42,630 nucleotides of DNA, taken from Candidatus Uhrbacteria bacterium CG_4_10_14_3_um_filter_41_21 (GTDB lineage: Bacteria > Patescibacteriota > Patescibacteriia > UBA9934). A model generated the notes under the pieces. The model made no database searches, had not been told where the DNA came from, and saw only the letters and a program-made list of their open reading frames with translations. A program made the position numbers and the translations under genes. This document shows positions 1 through 9,701 of the stretch, one piece after another (position 1 is the stretch's first letter; each line of letters opens with the position of its first letter). Location of the stretch: NCBI GenBank assembly GCA_002782865.1, contig PFJC01000054.1, positions 1 to 42,630 of the forward strand, given 5' to 3'.

Positions 1-2
1 GT

Positions 3-71
3 CACCTCACCCGTCATGAACAGAGCAAACGACTCTACAAGCTTCTAACGGAATTTGGTGGCAGAAGTTAG
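3..71 (+). CDS. C-terminal fragment of a CDS running in from outside the window (HLTRHEQSKRLYKLLTEFGGRS*)
   Basis: Open frame from window start to TAG at 69-71; no start in window. Confidence 0.35.
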   Translation, partial: HLTRHEQSKRLYKLLTEFGGRS

Positions 72-259
72 ACATTCCCTAAAAAATAACCGGGGGACTA
101 CAAATAAATAATTTTTAAGAAAAATTTCGGCAACATTTTTTTATCATATATAAGGTATACATATATATATAAATTAGGTTATTATTTGTAAAAAGCCCAG
201 CAAACAGATAACTATCTAGCAGTGTAAATGATACCCTGTATCACCCCAAAACAGCTGTG

Positions 260-287
260 GCGTCGTATAAGGTATATTGTGCGACGC
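260..287. terminator. Stem-loop between convergent genes (GCGTCG...CGACGC), T-rich on the + side
   Basis: 6-bp perfect inverted repeat extendable by wobble pairs, followed by ttatgttttt. Confidence 0.35.
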
Positions 288-361
288 TTATGTTTTTAAA
301 AAATATGAAGGTGTTTCGCCTCCCCACTTAGCTATTTTAAAACTTCAAATCCAGGCTGTTA

Positions 362-1249
362 TCACTTAATATAAACCCTATTGTCAAATCTCAAATCTAT
401 ATATTCAACATCAGCCAGTTGACCTTGGTATTCGTCTAAAATCACACCCAAGTTCCTAACTTGATCTTCTGGGTCCCCTGCCCCGTTTATATAAATATTA
501 AAACCATGCTTAATTTCAAGCGTTAACCAGCTTGTCATTCTTTTTTCTATTAAATAGTCAGCGGGTTCTATGTCTAGTGTCGTAATTTTCTCTTTAAGGT
601 CGGCCAGATTGTTGACAACATCAGGAGCAAGTACCTGGTCATTGATATTAATTTCTTCTCGTTTCTCGTCAAAAATTAGAAAAACATCGGATTGAATAAA
701 ATTAGTTGATTCAATTCCGGAGTAAACTCTTTCTTGGACATCGAGCATTTCATCTAAAGTTAGCTCACGGACAATCAAACCTTCTGAATCAATGAAATAT
801 AGCTTATCATTTGTGACCCAGATGCCTCTTGAAATGCGCTCAGAGGCGTTTATAGCAAGAGTTCGGCCGTATCTGGTAATCTCTACGTTTTTAAGCTGAA
901 ATTGGCTCTCTAATCGTTCTTTTAGCTTATTGTCGTTAGTCAGCCAAATGTGGCTTTGTGGCAGTATATTAGCTCTTTTTCCAGATAAAAACTCCCAGGT
1001 AGCATTTTCAATTTGAGCGGGTTGAATTGTGATAAGCCCGGTTACCTCTATTTTTTTGATTTTAAAAATACTAAGGGTTAATACTAAATATATAATACCG
1101 ATTGTAAATGCCAGCGACATTAAACTAACGAGTATTTTTTTGAGCAAAGTCCCTCTGTTTGTCTTTTTTTCAAAATAGGGATTTTTAAAACGATCAGCTT
1201 TTTTATGGCTGTTTTTATGTTGGGATTTTAGAAAATTACGGCGTTTCAT
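362..1249 (-). CDS. ftsQ: FtsQ/DivIB-like cell division protein (basic N-terminus, one TM, POTRA-like region)
   Basis: Basic cytoplasmic tail, single TM, then FKIKKIEVTGLITIQPAQIENA...LKNVEITRYGRTLAINASERI. Confidence 0.55.
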   Translation of the reverse strand: MKRRNFLKSQHKNSHKKADRFKNPYFEKKTNRGTLLKKILVSLMSLAFTIGIIYLVLTLSIFKIKKIEVTGLITIQPAQIENATWEFLSGKRANILPQSHIWLTNDNKLKERLESQFQLKNVEITRYGRTLAINASERISRGIWVTNDKLYFIDSEGLIVRELTLDEMLDVQERVYSGIESTNFIQSDVFLIFDEKREEININDQVLAPDVVNNLADLKEKITTLDIEPADYLIEKRMTSWLTLEIKHGFNIYINGAGDPEDQVRNLGVILDEYQGQLADVEYIDLRFDNRVYIK

Positions 1250-1275
1250 TTGAGGTCATTGATGTCATTAATCAA

Positions 1276-2421
1276 CTAAATAACTTTTCTTGTTATAAAT
1301 GGATTTATCATAGTCGTGATTTCATAATTGATAGTCCCGCAATTTGTAGCCAAATCATCAGCTGTTATCTGATTCATTCCATCACGACCAATTAGCGTCA
1401 CTTCATCATCAGCCTTTGCTTGACCAACACTGGAAACATCTATAATCATCATATTCATACAGATGTTGCCTAATATTTTACATTTTTGACCGTGTAAAAG
1501 CACAAAACTATTGTTTAATGCGCGTCTATAGCCATCAAAATAACCAACCGGTAAAATAGCGATTCTCATTGGTCTATCACTTACAAACCTTTGAGAGTAA
1601 CCAACTGGAGTATTTGGTTCAATATCTTTTACCTGGGCTATTCTAGTTTTCCAAGACAAAACAGATTGAAGTTCAACATTTTTAGCACCCAACAGCATTT
1701 TTTTCTTTACATCTTCTGAAGACCACATTCCATATTGCGATAAGCCAAATCTTACCATTGTGTGATGAGTTTCTGGAAAAAGAAATCCAGAGGCTGAGCA
1801 CGAAATGTGAATATATTTTGGATTAAAACCAAAGCGACGAGTGATTTCGATTGCTTCATTGAATATTTTATTTTGATTTTTGGTAAATGCTTCCTTTTCT
1901 AACATTTCCGAAGAGGAAAAATGAGACGACAGTCCAACGCACTCAACCGTGCCATATTCCTTTTCGATAGTAGCCAGTAAAATTTTTAAATCTTTGATTT
2001 CAATTCCCTGTCTTTGCGTGCCGGTTTCTATTTTGATATTGATCAAAGCCTGTCTGTTTTGATTAGTCGCTTCCCTGCCAAGAATTTGAATTGTTTCGTT
2101 TTGATAAACAGTTTGAATAAAATTACCAGAAATAACATCTTTTAGTCTTTCCGGAACTGTGTAGCCTAAAATAAAGATTATCGCTTCCGGAACAAGTTGT
2201 CTCACTTGGATCGCCTCGTCAATATTGTCGACTGCAAAATGATCAACACCTTCATATTTTGCTATTCCTACAATTTCAGCCAAGCCATGGCCATAAGCGC
2301 CGGCTTTTACAACAGCACAAAAAGTCACTCCATGCTCAAGAAGTGACTTTAAAACATTCAGATTATTTTTATAAGCTGAAGCACTAATCTCAACCCAGGT
2401 TTTTGCGCCGTGTAGTTTCAT
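1276..2421 (-). CDS. alr: Alanine racemase
   Basis: PLP-Lys region CAVVKAGAYGHG; VRFGLSQYGMW; PVGYSQRF; GNICMNMMIIDV. Confidence 0.9.
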   Translation of the reverse strand: MKLHGAKTWVEISASAYKNNLNVLKSLLEHGVTFCAVVKAGAYGHGLAEIVGIAKYEGVDHFAVDNIDEAIQVRQLVPEAIIFILGYTVPERLKDVISGNFIQTVYQNETIQILGREATNQNRQALINIKIETGTQRQGIEIKDLKILLATIEKEYGTVECVGLSSHFSSSEMLEKEAFTKNQNKIFNEAIEITRRFGFNPKYIHISCSASGFLFPETHHTMVRFGLSQYGMWSSEDVKKKMLLGAKNVELQSVLSWKTRIAQVKDIEPNTPVGYSQRFVSDRPMRIAILPVGYFDGYRRALNNSFVLLHGQKCKILGNICMNMMIIDVSSVGQAKADDEVTLIGRDGMNQITADDLATNCGTINYEITTMINPFITRKVI

Positions 2422-2444
2422 GGAATTTAGTACTTTAACTTTGT

Positions 2445-3710
2445 TTATTTTACTTCGATTTTCTTTCTTCCACCCATGTACTTCTGTAGTATTTCTGGAA
2501 TGTTGACACTGCCATCCTCGTTTTGGTTATTTTCTAAAATCGCAATTATAGTTCTTCCCATTGCAAAAGCTGTGCCGTTTAGAGTGTGGACAAACTCTGG
2601 CTTACCTTCGCCTTTATATCGCGTATTAAGCCGTCTGGCCTGAAAATCAGTACAAGTACTAGTTGAGTGGGTTTCTCGGTATTTTTCTTGTGATGGGACC
2701 CAGGCCTCGATGTCGTATTTACGCGCTGCTGGTAATCCTAAATCCCCTGTTACCATTTTGATAACCTGGTAAGGAATATTGAGTCCTTGCATTAGCTCTT
2801 CTTCTATTCCTAAAATCATTTCGTGTTCCTTGTTTGATTCCTCGGGCTTAACAAAACTGAACATTTCAACTTTATCAAATTGGTGAACCCGTAAAATGCC
2901 TTTTGTGTCTTTACCGTACGATCCGGCTTCGCGTCTAAAACAAGCCGAATAACCGGCGTATCTAACTGGCAAATCAGACTCAGCAAAAGTTTCGTCCATG
3001 TGCATTGGCCCAATACTTTGCTCGGCAGTTCCAACTAAATACATATTATCTTTGGGAAGATAATAGATTTCGTCGTGTCCACCGTGTTCAAGATATCCCA
3101 TGGCTCGCATTGCTTTGGCATTAACCATGTTTGGTGGAATGACCGGCGTAAAACCATATTTTTGTACAGTTTCAAGCGCAAACTGTAAAAGCGCAAACTG
3201 TAAAAGTACACCGTCGCCTTTTAAGTATGTAAATCTGGCGGCTGTTGCTTTGGCAGCACGTTCGGTATCGATAATCCCGAGCATCTCACCGAGCTCCATA
3301 TGATCACGAACTTTGAAAGCAAGTTTTGGTTTTTCCCCAACGGTTTTAATAACTTCGTTCTCTGATTCATCGGCGGCAACGCGTACATCAGCAAGAGCCG
3401 GATTTGGAATTTGATACATCAAAACATCAAGTTCGTCGGCAAGCGGAGTTAGCTTTTCTTTAATTGCGTCAGCGTCAGCGTCGATTGACTTCATCTCTTT
3501 GATAATTTTGTCGCGATCTGTGTCTGATGCTTTTGGAATTTGTTTTGAAGCTTCGTTTTTCTTGCTTGATATTTCCTCCATCTCTTGTGTAAGGGCCCTA
3601 ACTTTTTTATCAAGTTCCAAAATTCTATCAAAATCAATTTTTACACCTTTGGCAAGAGCAGCGTCTTCGATCTTTTTTGGATTTTCACGAAGTAGTTTGA
3701 TGTCGATCAT
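2445..3710 (-). CDS. serS: Seryl-tRNA synthetase
   Basis: N-terminal coiled coil, class II motifs (CFRREAGSYGKDTKGILRVHQFDKVE; NGTAFAMGRTIIAILEN). Confidence 0.95.
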   Translation of the reverse strand: MIDIKLLRENPKKIEDAALAKGVKIDFDRILELDKKVRALTQEMEEISSKKNEASKQIPKASDTDRDKIIKEMKSIDADADAIKEKLTPLADELDVLMYQIPNPALADVRVAADESENEVIKTVGEKPKLAFKVRDHMELGEMLGIIDTERAAKATAARFTYLKGDGVLLQFALLQFALETVQKYGFTPVIPPNMVNAKAMRAMGYLEHGGHDEIYYLPKDNMYLVGTAEQSIGPMHMDETFAESDLPVRYAGYSACFRREAGSYGKDTKGILRVHQFDKVEMFSFVKPEESNKEHEMILGIEEELMQGLNIPYQVIKMVTGDLGLPAARKYDIEAWVPSQEKYRETHSTSTCTDFQARRLNTRYKGEGKPEFVHTLNGTAFAMGRTIIAILENNQNEDGSVNIPEILQKYMGGRKKIEVK

Positions 3711-3792
3711 ATTGTGAGGGTTATATTGGTAAAATGGGTGATATGGGTAAAAGATGTTTCTATTATTACTCTTATCACCCTTGTTGTCCTTA

Positions 3793-4209
3793 TTACTCTA
3801 CCGCTTTATTCAATAACGATGATTTGTATTTTTCAGGATGAAACGGTTCGATTTTTATTGTTGGAATTAGAATATTATATTGTTTCATCCAAATTTTTAA
3901 GCTGTCATTTAGTTGGATTTGATCATAGCCCAGGCAAATGATCTGAGGTTGAACCAACGAGACGCTTCTAAATGTTCCAATTTCGTGGTCGCCTTTTACT
4001 ACTCTATCAACCAAGCCGGTTTCTTCAAGTAGGGCTTTTCTGGTGTTAAAATCATACATTGGCTCAATTCCCTTCATCTCTAACACTATTTCATCACGGG
4101 CAAGTGAAATCATCAACTGATCTCCGTATTTCTTGGCATTTTCAAGGAAAAATAGGTGGCCAGGGTGAATACCGTCAAAAACTCCAAATGAAAGCGCGAT
4201 TTTTGCCAT
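3793..4209 (-). CDS. Cytidylyltransferase-like nucleotidyltransferase
   Basis: FGVFDGIHPGHLFFLENAKK with HxGH motif. Confidence 0.75.
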   Translation of the reverse strand: MAKIALSFGVFDGIHPGHLFFLENAKKYGDQLMISLARDEIVLEMKGIEPMYDFNTRKALLEETGLVDRVVKGDHEIGTFRSVSLVQPQIICLGYDQIQLNDSLKIWMKQYNILIPTIKIEPFHPEKYKSSLLNKAVE

Positions 4210-4214
4210 ACTGG

Positions 4215-5687
4215 TTATTCTGGAGATTCTTCAATTGGTTTTAGAGTTGGGAAAAGTATTACTTCTTTGAGATTGGTCGATCCAGTTAAAAGTGCTGCTA
4301 ATCTATCAATACCAATTCCATAGCCTGCTGCCGGTGGCATGCCGTGTTTTAAAGCTTCGATGTAGTCATTGTCTATTCGTTGTGAGTCTTCACTGCCCCT
4401 TACCCGTAGCTCCTCTTGTTCTTTAAATCTTTCTTCTTGCTCTAGTGGATCGTTAAGCTCGTTAAATCCATTGCACATTTCCATTCCTAGAATTACCAAT
4501 TGAACACTAGCGCTGTAGTGAGGATTACTGTCTCGGCGTTTTGCTAGTGGCTTCATGGCAGCCGGATAGTCAGTCACAAATACTGGTTGTTCAATTTTTG
4601 GCCTGGCTGCAGTTTTGTAAAGATGATCAACCAAATCGCCATAACCGACAACATTGGTTGTGTTTACTCCGCGCTCGGTCATGATTTGTTTTAATGTTTC
4701 TTCTTCGGTGACTTCATCTAGATCAATTTTTGTATTTTCTAAAATCACTTCACGGAATGTTTTGCGTGGGATATCAGCGAACGAAATAGTTTTTCCTTCA
4801 ATTTCTACTGAAGTTTGTCCGCCGGTTACAGCACGCACTGCTTCTAAAATTAATTTTTCTATATGGTCTGTTAATTGTTCAATATTGGCATATGCCCAGT
4901 AGGCCTCGATTTGTGTGAACTCTGGATTATGCTGAGGACTAATTCCCTCATTTCGAAAACAGCGGGCAAACTCATAAATTTTTTCAAATCCACCGACCAG
5001 CAATCGTTTTAAATAAAGTTCGGGAGCAATCCGCATGTAAAGATCGGCATGGAGCGTGTTGTGGTGAGTAACAAACGGTTGAGCATTGGCGCCGCCGGGG
5101 ATCGCTTGTAAAACAGGAGTTTCAACTTCTAAAAATCCCTCGTGAGCTAAAAAGTTACGCATTGCTGTTACCATTCGGGCGCGAGCTTTGGCTTTTTCCA
5201 TCACCTCTGGATTGGCAATTAAATCTAAATAGCGTTGCCGATATCTTTTTTCAACATCAGATAGCCCATGGAATTTTTCCGGTAATGGCAAAAGACTTTT
5301 TGATAAAATTCTAAGTGATGTTACTTTAAGTGATTTTTCTCCATTTTTTGTGACAAATGCTCGACCATGACATTCATAAAAATCACCAACATCGGTTTGA
5401 TCATGAAAGCGATTATAAACATCTTCCCCGACAGTATCTTTGTGCAGTACTATTTGGATTTTACCGGAGGCGTCTTGAAGATTAAAAAAAGAAATACCAC
5501 CATGCTTGCGTAGCGCAATTATTCGTCCACAAATTGTAATTTCTTCGTTTGCTGATTCTAGATCTTCAAACTGTGATATTACTTCTTCGATTAGCTTTGT
5601 TCTGTGCGACTCAGTCGGATATGGATTAGCTCCGGCGTCTCGAATGGCTTGCAGACGATTTCTGCGATCTTGTTCTTCTTGAATCAT
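4215..5687 (-). CDS. lysS: Lysyl-tRNA synthetase (class II)
   Basis: OB-fold plus class II core: FARCFRNEGISPQHNPEFTQIEAYWAY; GYGIGIDRLAALLTG. Confidence 0.95.
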   Translation of the reverse strand: MIQEEQDRRNRLQAIRDAGANPYPTESHRTKLIEEVISQFEDLESANEEITICGRIIALRKHGGISFFNLQDASGKIQIVLHKDTVGEDVYNRFHDQTDVGDFYECHGRAFVTKNGEKSLKVTSLRILSKSLLPLPEKFHGLSDVEKRYRQRYLDLIANPEVMEKAKARARMVTAMRNFLAHEGFLEVETPVLQAIPGGANAQPFVTHHNTLHADLYMRIAPELYLKRLLVGGFEKIYEFARCFRNEGISPQHNPEFTQIEAYWAYANIEQLTDHIEKLILEAVRAVTGGQTSVEIEGKTISFADIPRKTFREVILENTKIDLDEVTEEETLKQIMTERGVNTTNVVGYGDLVDHLYKTAARPKIEQPVFVTDYPAAMKPLAKRRDSNPHYSASVQLVILGMEMCNGFNELNDPLEQEERFKEQEELRVRGSEDSQRIDNDYIEALKHGMPPAAGYGIGIDRLAALLTGSTNLKEVILFPTLKPIEESPE

Positions 5688-5720
5688 AAAATTACTTATT
5701 TCAACCCTATTTTATCGCTT

Positions 5721-6188
5721 TTATTGAATACTCACAACTTTGTAAGTCACAGCGCCACCGGGGGTTTGGATTTCTGCCACTTCTCCAATTTTAAGACCTA
5801 GAAATTTATTTCCAAGTGGTGACTCATTGCTGATTTTTCCGTTCATTGGGTCAGCTTCTGAAGCACCAACAATCTCGAACTCTTTTACAGTTCCGTCCGC
5901 CAGCTCGGTTTTAAATTGCGAACCAACAGCGATTGTGTTAACGCCGGTTTGGCTATCAATAATGATTAAATTATGCATTAAGTTTTCAAGTTCGATTATT
6001 CGAGATTCATTTGCTCCTTGTTGATCCTTGGCGTCATGATATTCAAAGTTCTCACTTAAATCACCAAGTTCCTTAGCATCGCCAATCTTCTCAGCGATTT
6101 CTTTTCGTAAAACTGTTTTACGGTAGTTTAGCTCTTCCTTTAGTTTTTCTAGGCCTTCGGTCGAGACATATTGTTTTAAGTCGTTCAT
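5721..6188 (-). CDS. greA: Transcription elongation factor GreA
   Basis: GLEKLKEELNYRKTVLRKEIAEKIGDAKELGDLSENFEYHDAKDQQ. Confidence 0.93.
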   Translation of the reverse strand: MNDLKQYVSTEGLEKLKEELNYRKTVLRKEIAEKIGDAKELGDLSENFEYHDAKDQQGANESRIIELENLMHNLIIIDSQTGVNTIAVGSQFKTELADGTVKEFEIVGASEADPMNGKISNESPLGNKFLGLKIGEVAEIQTPGGAVTYKVVSIQ

Positions 6189-6297
6189 AGGTGTAATTGT
6201 CGCAGGGGTTAGGGTTTAGGTGTTAGGTATGGAAATTGAGATATATCTCATACATCCCTCATTTCCTATTTACTAATTCCTAATACCTTTTTTAATA

Positions 6298-6325
6298 AAA
6301 TGTACCGCTTTCGCGGTGGATATGA
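6298..6325 (-). terminator. Putative terminator (ACCGC-GAAA-GCGGT hairpin then T-rich tract on minus strand)
   Basis: taccgctttcgcggt with adjacent ccttttttaataaaatg. Confidence 0.4.
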
Positions 6326-6484
6326 GTATGATAGCGTGCTGGCGCAATCCGTCAAGGAAGGTTTATCATCAGCTGATGATAGGAGTATTATGTTGGTCTT
6401 GGGCATTCATTTTGGTCATTAAATAACGATCGTCATTTAATGGTACCGATGCCCCTTCCATATAGAAAATTTTGCGGAAAATAA

Positions 6485-8386
6485 TCACCGATCTGAAAAC
6501 CACCAATTCAAAATATCCTTTGCGACCGGCACGGCCAGGTAATCGTCACCCCCCTCTTCAATTAAAACAGTTAACACAATTTCCGGATCTTCAAATGGCG
6601 CAAAGCCGGTAAACCAACTATGAGGGATGCCAACGGTTGACCATTGGGCGGTTCCTGTTTTTCCAGCGACTTCCACTGGCACTGTTAACATCGACTGGGC
6701 GCTTCCGCCGGTTACTGTGTAGCGCATGGCGTCGCGGACAACTGTAGCTGTATTTTCATCAATAAGCTGCTGAATTTTTATTTCTTTTTCAGAATTTAAT
6801 CGAGGCTCAACTAAATATCCTTTATTGGCAAAAACCGCAGTCAGCCTGGCAATCTGCAGGGGTGTAGCTAAAAGATCGCCCTGCCCAATGGCTACATGGT
6901 AGGTGTCCCCAATATACCATTGCTCCCCTTTGGTTTCCCATTTCCATTCTGGGCTTGGTAAAAATCCATCAGCCTCACCTGGAATATCAAGTCCAGTTTG
7001 GTCACCAAATCCAAATTTAGCAGCCCACTCCATCATCTTTTCAATTCCCAGCCCATCAAAATCTTGATAGCCTCCGCCAATTATATAAAAGAAAGTGTTA
7101 ACAGAATCTGCTATTGCCCAGTAAACATTGGTTGTTCCGTGCCCGCCAGCTCGCCAGTCAGGAAAAAACCACAAGCTGACGCGAATTCCTCCGGTTGATA
7201 AAAACGAAGTTGTGGGAGTAATTATTCCTTCAATTAGAGCGGCGGCCGCATAAAGTGGTTTAATGGTAGAGCCTGATGGAAATTCACCGGCAACGGCGCG
7301 TGGATAAAGCGGTTGATCTTTGTCGGCCAGTAGGGCTGAGTAAGTTTTTGAGTCGATTCCATTTGTAAAATCATTGGAGTCATAAGCCGGCCAAGAAACA
7401 AGGGCAAGCACATCGCCATTGTTAGGATCAAGGGCAATAACTGAGGCTTTGGAAGCCATAGTGCCATCAAGCCGCGTTTGCAGGACTGACTCAATGTAGG
7501 CCTGAAGCGGAGCATCGATTGTTAAATTTAAGTCTTCCCCATCAACTGGATCGTGTTTGGAAATAATGCGCTCAACATTACCAAAAGCATCAACCTCGAT
7601 ACTTTCTTCGCCATATGTTCCGCGCAGTTTGGTTTCGTATTCAGATTCAAGCCCCTGCTTTCCTAAATAATCAAATCGTCTGTAACCTGTATCTTTTACT
7701 TCGTCATATTCTTCGGCGTTAATAATTCCAGTGTAGCCAAGAATGTGTGAGAGTGATGGAACGCCGTCGGTTATGTAACTGCGTCTTGCGCCTATTTCCA
7801 GTTCAATAAATGAATATTGTTTTTCGTTAGCGGCTAAATACATGGCGGTTTCATAATCAAGATCAGTTGCTAGTAAAATCTGTTCGTCACGAGTTTTAGC
7901 TTGTTCAATCGCGGTAAACAAATCAAAAGGATCGCGATTAATTGATTTTGCTAAATTTAAAATCGTTAATGCTAATTCTTTTGAATCGGCAGGTAGTTGA
8001 TTTTTAGAAGTTACGATTTGAAAAGTTGGAATGTTTTCAGCCAGCACAATACCATTGCGGTCATAAACGATTCCGCGCTCAGCTGGAAGTATTTTGTGGA
8101 AAATTCGATTTTCTTCAGCCTGTGTTCGGTACTCGGTTCCGTGAACAATCTGTAAAAATCCAGCTTTTAAAAAAAGTATTGAAAGAATAGAAATAGCAAT
8201 AGAAAATATGAAAGTAAATCTTTGGCGTTTAATCACAGACCCAACAAACGACCGATTTGGCTCAAGCGCTGATTGCGGGTGCGTGGCAAAAGCTTCTTCA
8301 AAAAATGGATCATCGGCTCGGTGTTTGTTTAAATCTAGCTCCTCCCCATTAAAATATGGAAATGGATTTTGATCAAGCCTGCTCAT
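6485..8386 (-). CDS. mrdA: Penicillin-binding protein 2 (peptidoglycan transpeptidase)
   Basis: RGIVYDRNGIVLAEN; SxxK as SGSTIKP; SVN; KTGTAQ. Confidence 0.92.
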   Translation of the reverse strand: MSRLDQNPFPYFNGEELDLNKHRADDPFFEEAFATHPQSALEPNRSFVGSVIKRQRFTFIFSIAISILSILFLKAGFLQIVHGTEYRTQAEENRIFHKILPAERGIVYDRNGIVLAENIPTFQIVTSKNQLPADSKELALTILNLAKSINRDPFDLFTAIEQAKTRDEQILLATDLDYETAMYLAANEKQYSFIELEIGARRSYITDGVPSLSHILGYTGIINAEEYDEVKDTGYRRFDYLGKQGLESEYETKLRGTYGEESIEVDAFGNVERIISKHDPVDGEDLNLTIDAPLQAYIESVLQTRLDGTMASKASVIALDPNNGDVLALVSWPAYDSNDFTNGIDSKTYSALLADKDQPLYPRAVAGEFPSGSTIKPLYAAAALIEGIITPTTSFLSTGGIRVSLWFFPDWRAGGHGTTNVYWAIADSVNTFFYIIGGGYQDFDGLGIEKMMEWAAKFGFGDQTGLDIPGEADGFLPSPEWKWETKGEQWYIGDTYHVAIGQGDLLATPLQIARLTAVFANKGYLVEPRLNSEKEIKIQQLIDENTATVVRDAMRYTVTGGSAQSMLTVPVEVAGKTGTAQWSTVGIPHSWFTGFAPFEDPEIVLTVLIEEGGDDYLAVPVAKDILNWWFSDR

Positions 8387-8886
8387 AACGCTTTTTTATT
8401 TCTGCGAGTAATCAAAATATTTTTGCTAAAGTTTTCAATGTAGTTGGCAATTATAAAAGCAAAGTAGATTCCAATTATTAATTCTACGACACCAAATAAA
8501 AAGTTCAGCGATATCTCGCTAATTGTTTCGTCGAAATTTGCCAATGAGTTGATAAAAAAGAAAATTATATACATGCTAAGTGCCAGACCAGCCAAGCCGT
8601 AAACAGAATGTGATGTAAAAGCTTTTCTGGTTAAAACAAGGCCGGTGGCGCCAGCTAAAAAATAAGCTAGCCAAGTACCATCGGAAAATCCAACTAGATT
8701 TAAAATTAAGGCACTTGCTAAAAACCAAAGTGCTCCCTCTATATTCCCTACCCTTTGCAAAACTGTGACGCCGATTAAAAAATGCAGTGGGAAAAGCGCG
8801 AGTGGAGCTTGGAAAGCTTGAACAAAGCTCACCTGGGCCAAGGTGCTTAAAAGAAACAGAGCGACAATGAATATTCCGTTAATCAT
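8383..8886 (-). CDS. mreD: MreD-like membrane protein
   Basis: Multi-TM protein between mreC and mrdA; internal Met (MINGIF) gives a short overlap with mreC rather than the longer track ORF. Confidence 0.55.
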   Translation of the reverse strand: MINGIFIVALFLLSTLAQVSFVQAFQAPLALFPLHFLIGVTVLQRVGNIEGALWFLASALILNLVGFSDGTWLAYFLAGATGLVLTRKAFTSHSVYGLAGLALSMYIIFFFINSLANFDETISEISLNFLFGVVELIIGIYFAFIIANYIENFSKNILITRRNKKAL

Positions 8887-9697
8887 TTTGAAATGGATCC
8901 AGAATAAGAACATTTGTAAAATCACCTGGGTCGTAAATTGGCTCAATTAGCGCTTGCTGAAAAGGCGCAGATTCATCGGCGATGATTGAAGAAACTAGGC
9001 CAATGATCAGCCCACTTGGTACTGATCCATCAAGACCGGAGGTGGCAACAACATCACCTAAAAAAAGTTTTTCACTTTGCGGAATATAATTCATGGCTAG
9101 TAGGTAGCCGTCTTGACCTTCAATCAGTCCGATTGTTTTGGTTGAGCCTAAAATTGCTCCCGGCACTTTGCTTTCACTGTCGTGAATCAGAAGAACTACG
9201 GCGCTATTATTATAAACTTCAGTGACAGTCCCAATTATATTTCCGTTTTCGATTACCACAGCAAGGCCTAACCTAACTCCAGCATTTTTGCCCTTGTCTA
9301 TTAATACCGCTTGGTTGCCGCTAATTGAACGAGAGATAATTCGAGCTGGAAGAGTTGTGTATTCAATTGATTCTTGGTAGCTAATTAGACTTTGTAGCTC
9401 GGTTAAGTTTTGTTCTAATTCTTTTACATAAACTTCGTCATGAGCAAGCGTTCCTGTTAGATTTTGGTAGTAATCAAGTTTTTCTTGTAAATCAGCTCTG
9501 GACTCAAAAATATAATTGTAGGTTGATTTAACTCCGGTACCAAGGCCAGAAAACCCATATTGAAAACCGTGTATTATGCCAGAAAAAGGATTTATTTGAG
9601 TTGAAAAAGAAAAGATGATTATAACAATCAGAAAAATGAAAATGGTTTGCACCATTTTTTTTGTTTTTAAAGGAATTTTGCGTGGGAGTAGCGCCAC
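8879..9697 (-). CDS. mreC: Rod shape-determining protein MreC
   Basis: TM + coiled coil + beta domain (ARIISRSISGNQAVLIDKGKNAGVRLGLAVV); directly after mreB. Confidence 0.88.
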   Translation of the reverse strand: MALLPRKIPLKTKKMVQTIFIFLIVIIIFSFSTQINPFSGIIHGFQYGFSGLGTGVKSTYNYIFESRADLQEKLDYYQNLTGTLAHDEVYVKELEQNLTELQSLISYQESIEYTTLPARIISRSISGNQAVLIDKGKNAGVRLGLAVVIENGNIIGTVTEVYNNSAVVLLIHDSESKVPGAILGSTKTIGLIEGQDGYLLAMNYIPQSEKLFLGDVVATSGLDGSVPSGLIIGLVSSIIADESAPFQQALIEPIYDPGDFTNVLILDPFQND

Positions 9698-9701
9698 AGA
9701 A

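Noticed and set aside
3176-3205. Perfect 15-bp tandem duplication in serS (gcgcaaactgtaaaa x2, encoding LLQFALLQFA)
   Set aside because: By eye the protein length matches other SerRS (for example the ALYELALLRFAMD type), so it is not an insertion; probably coincidental codon similarity
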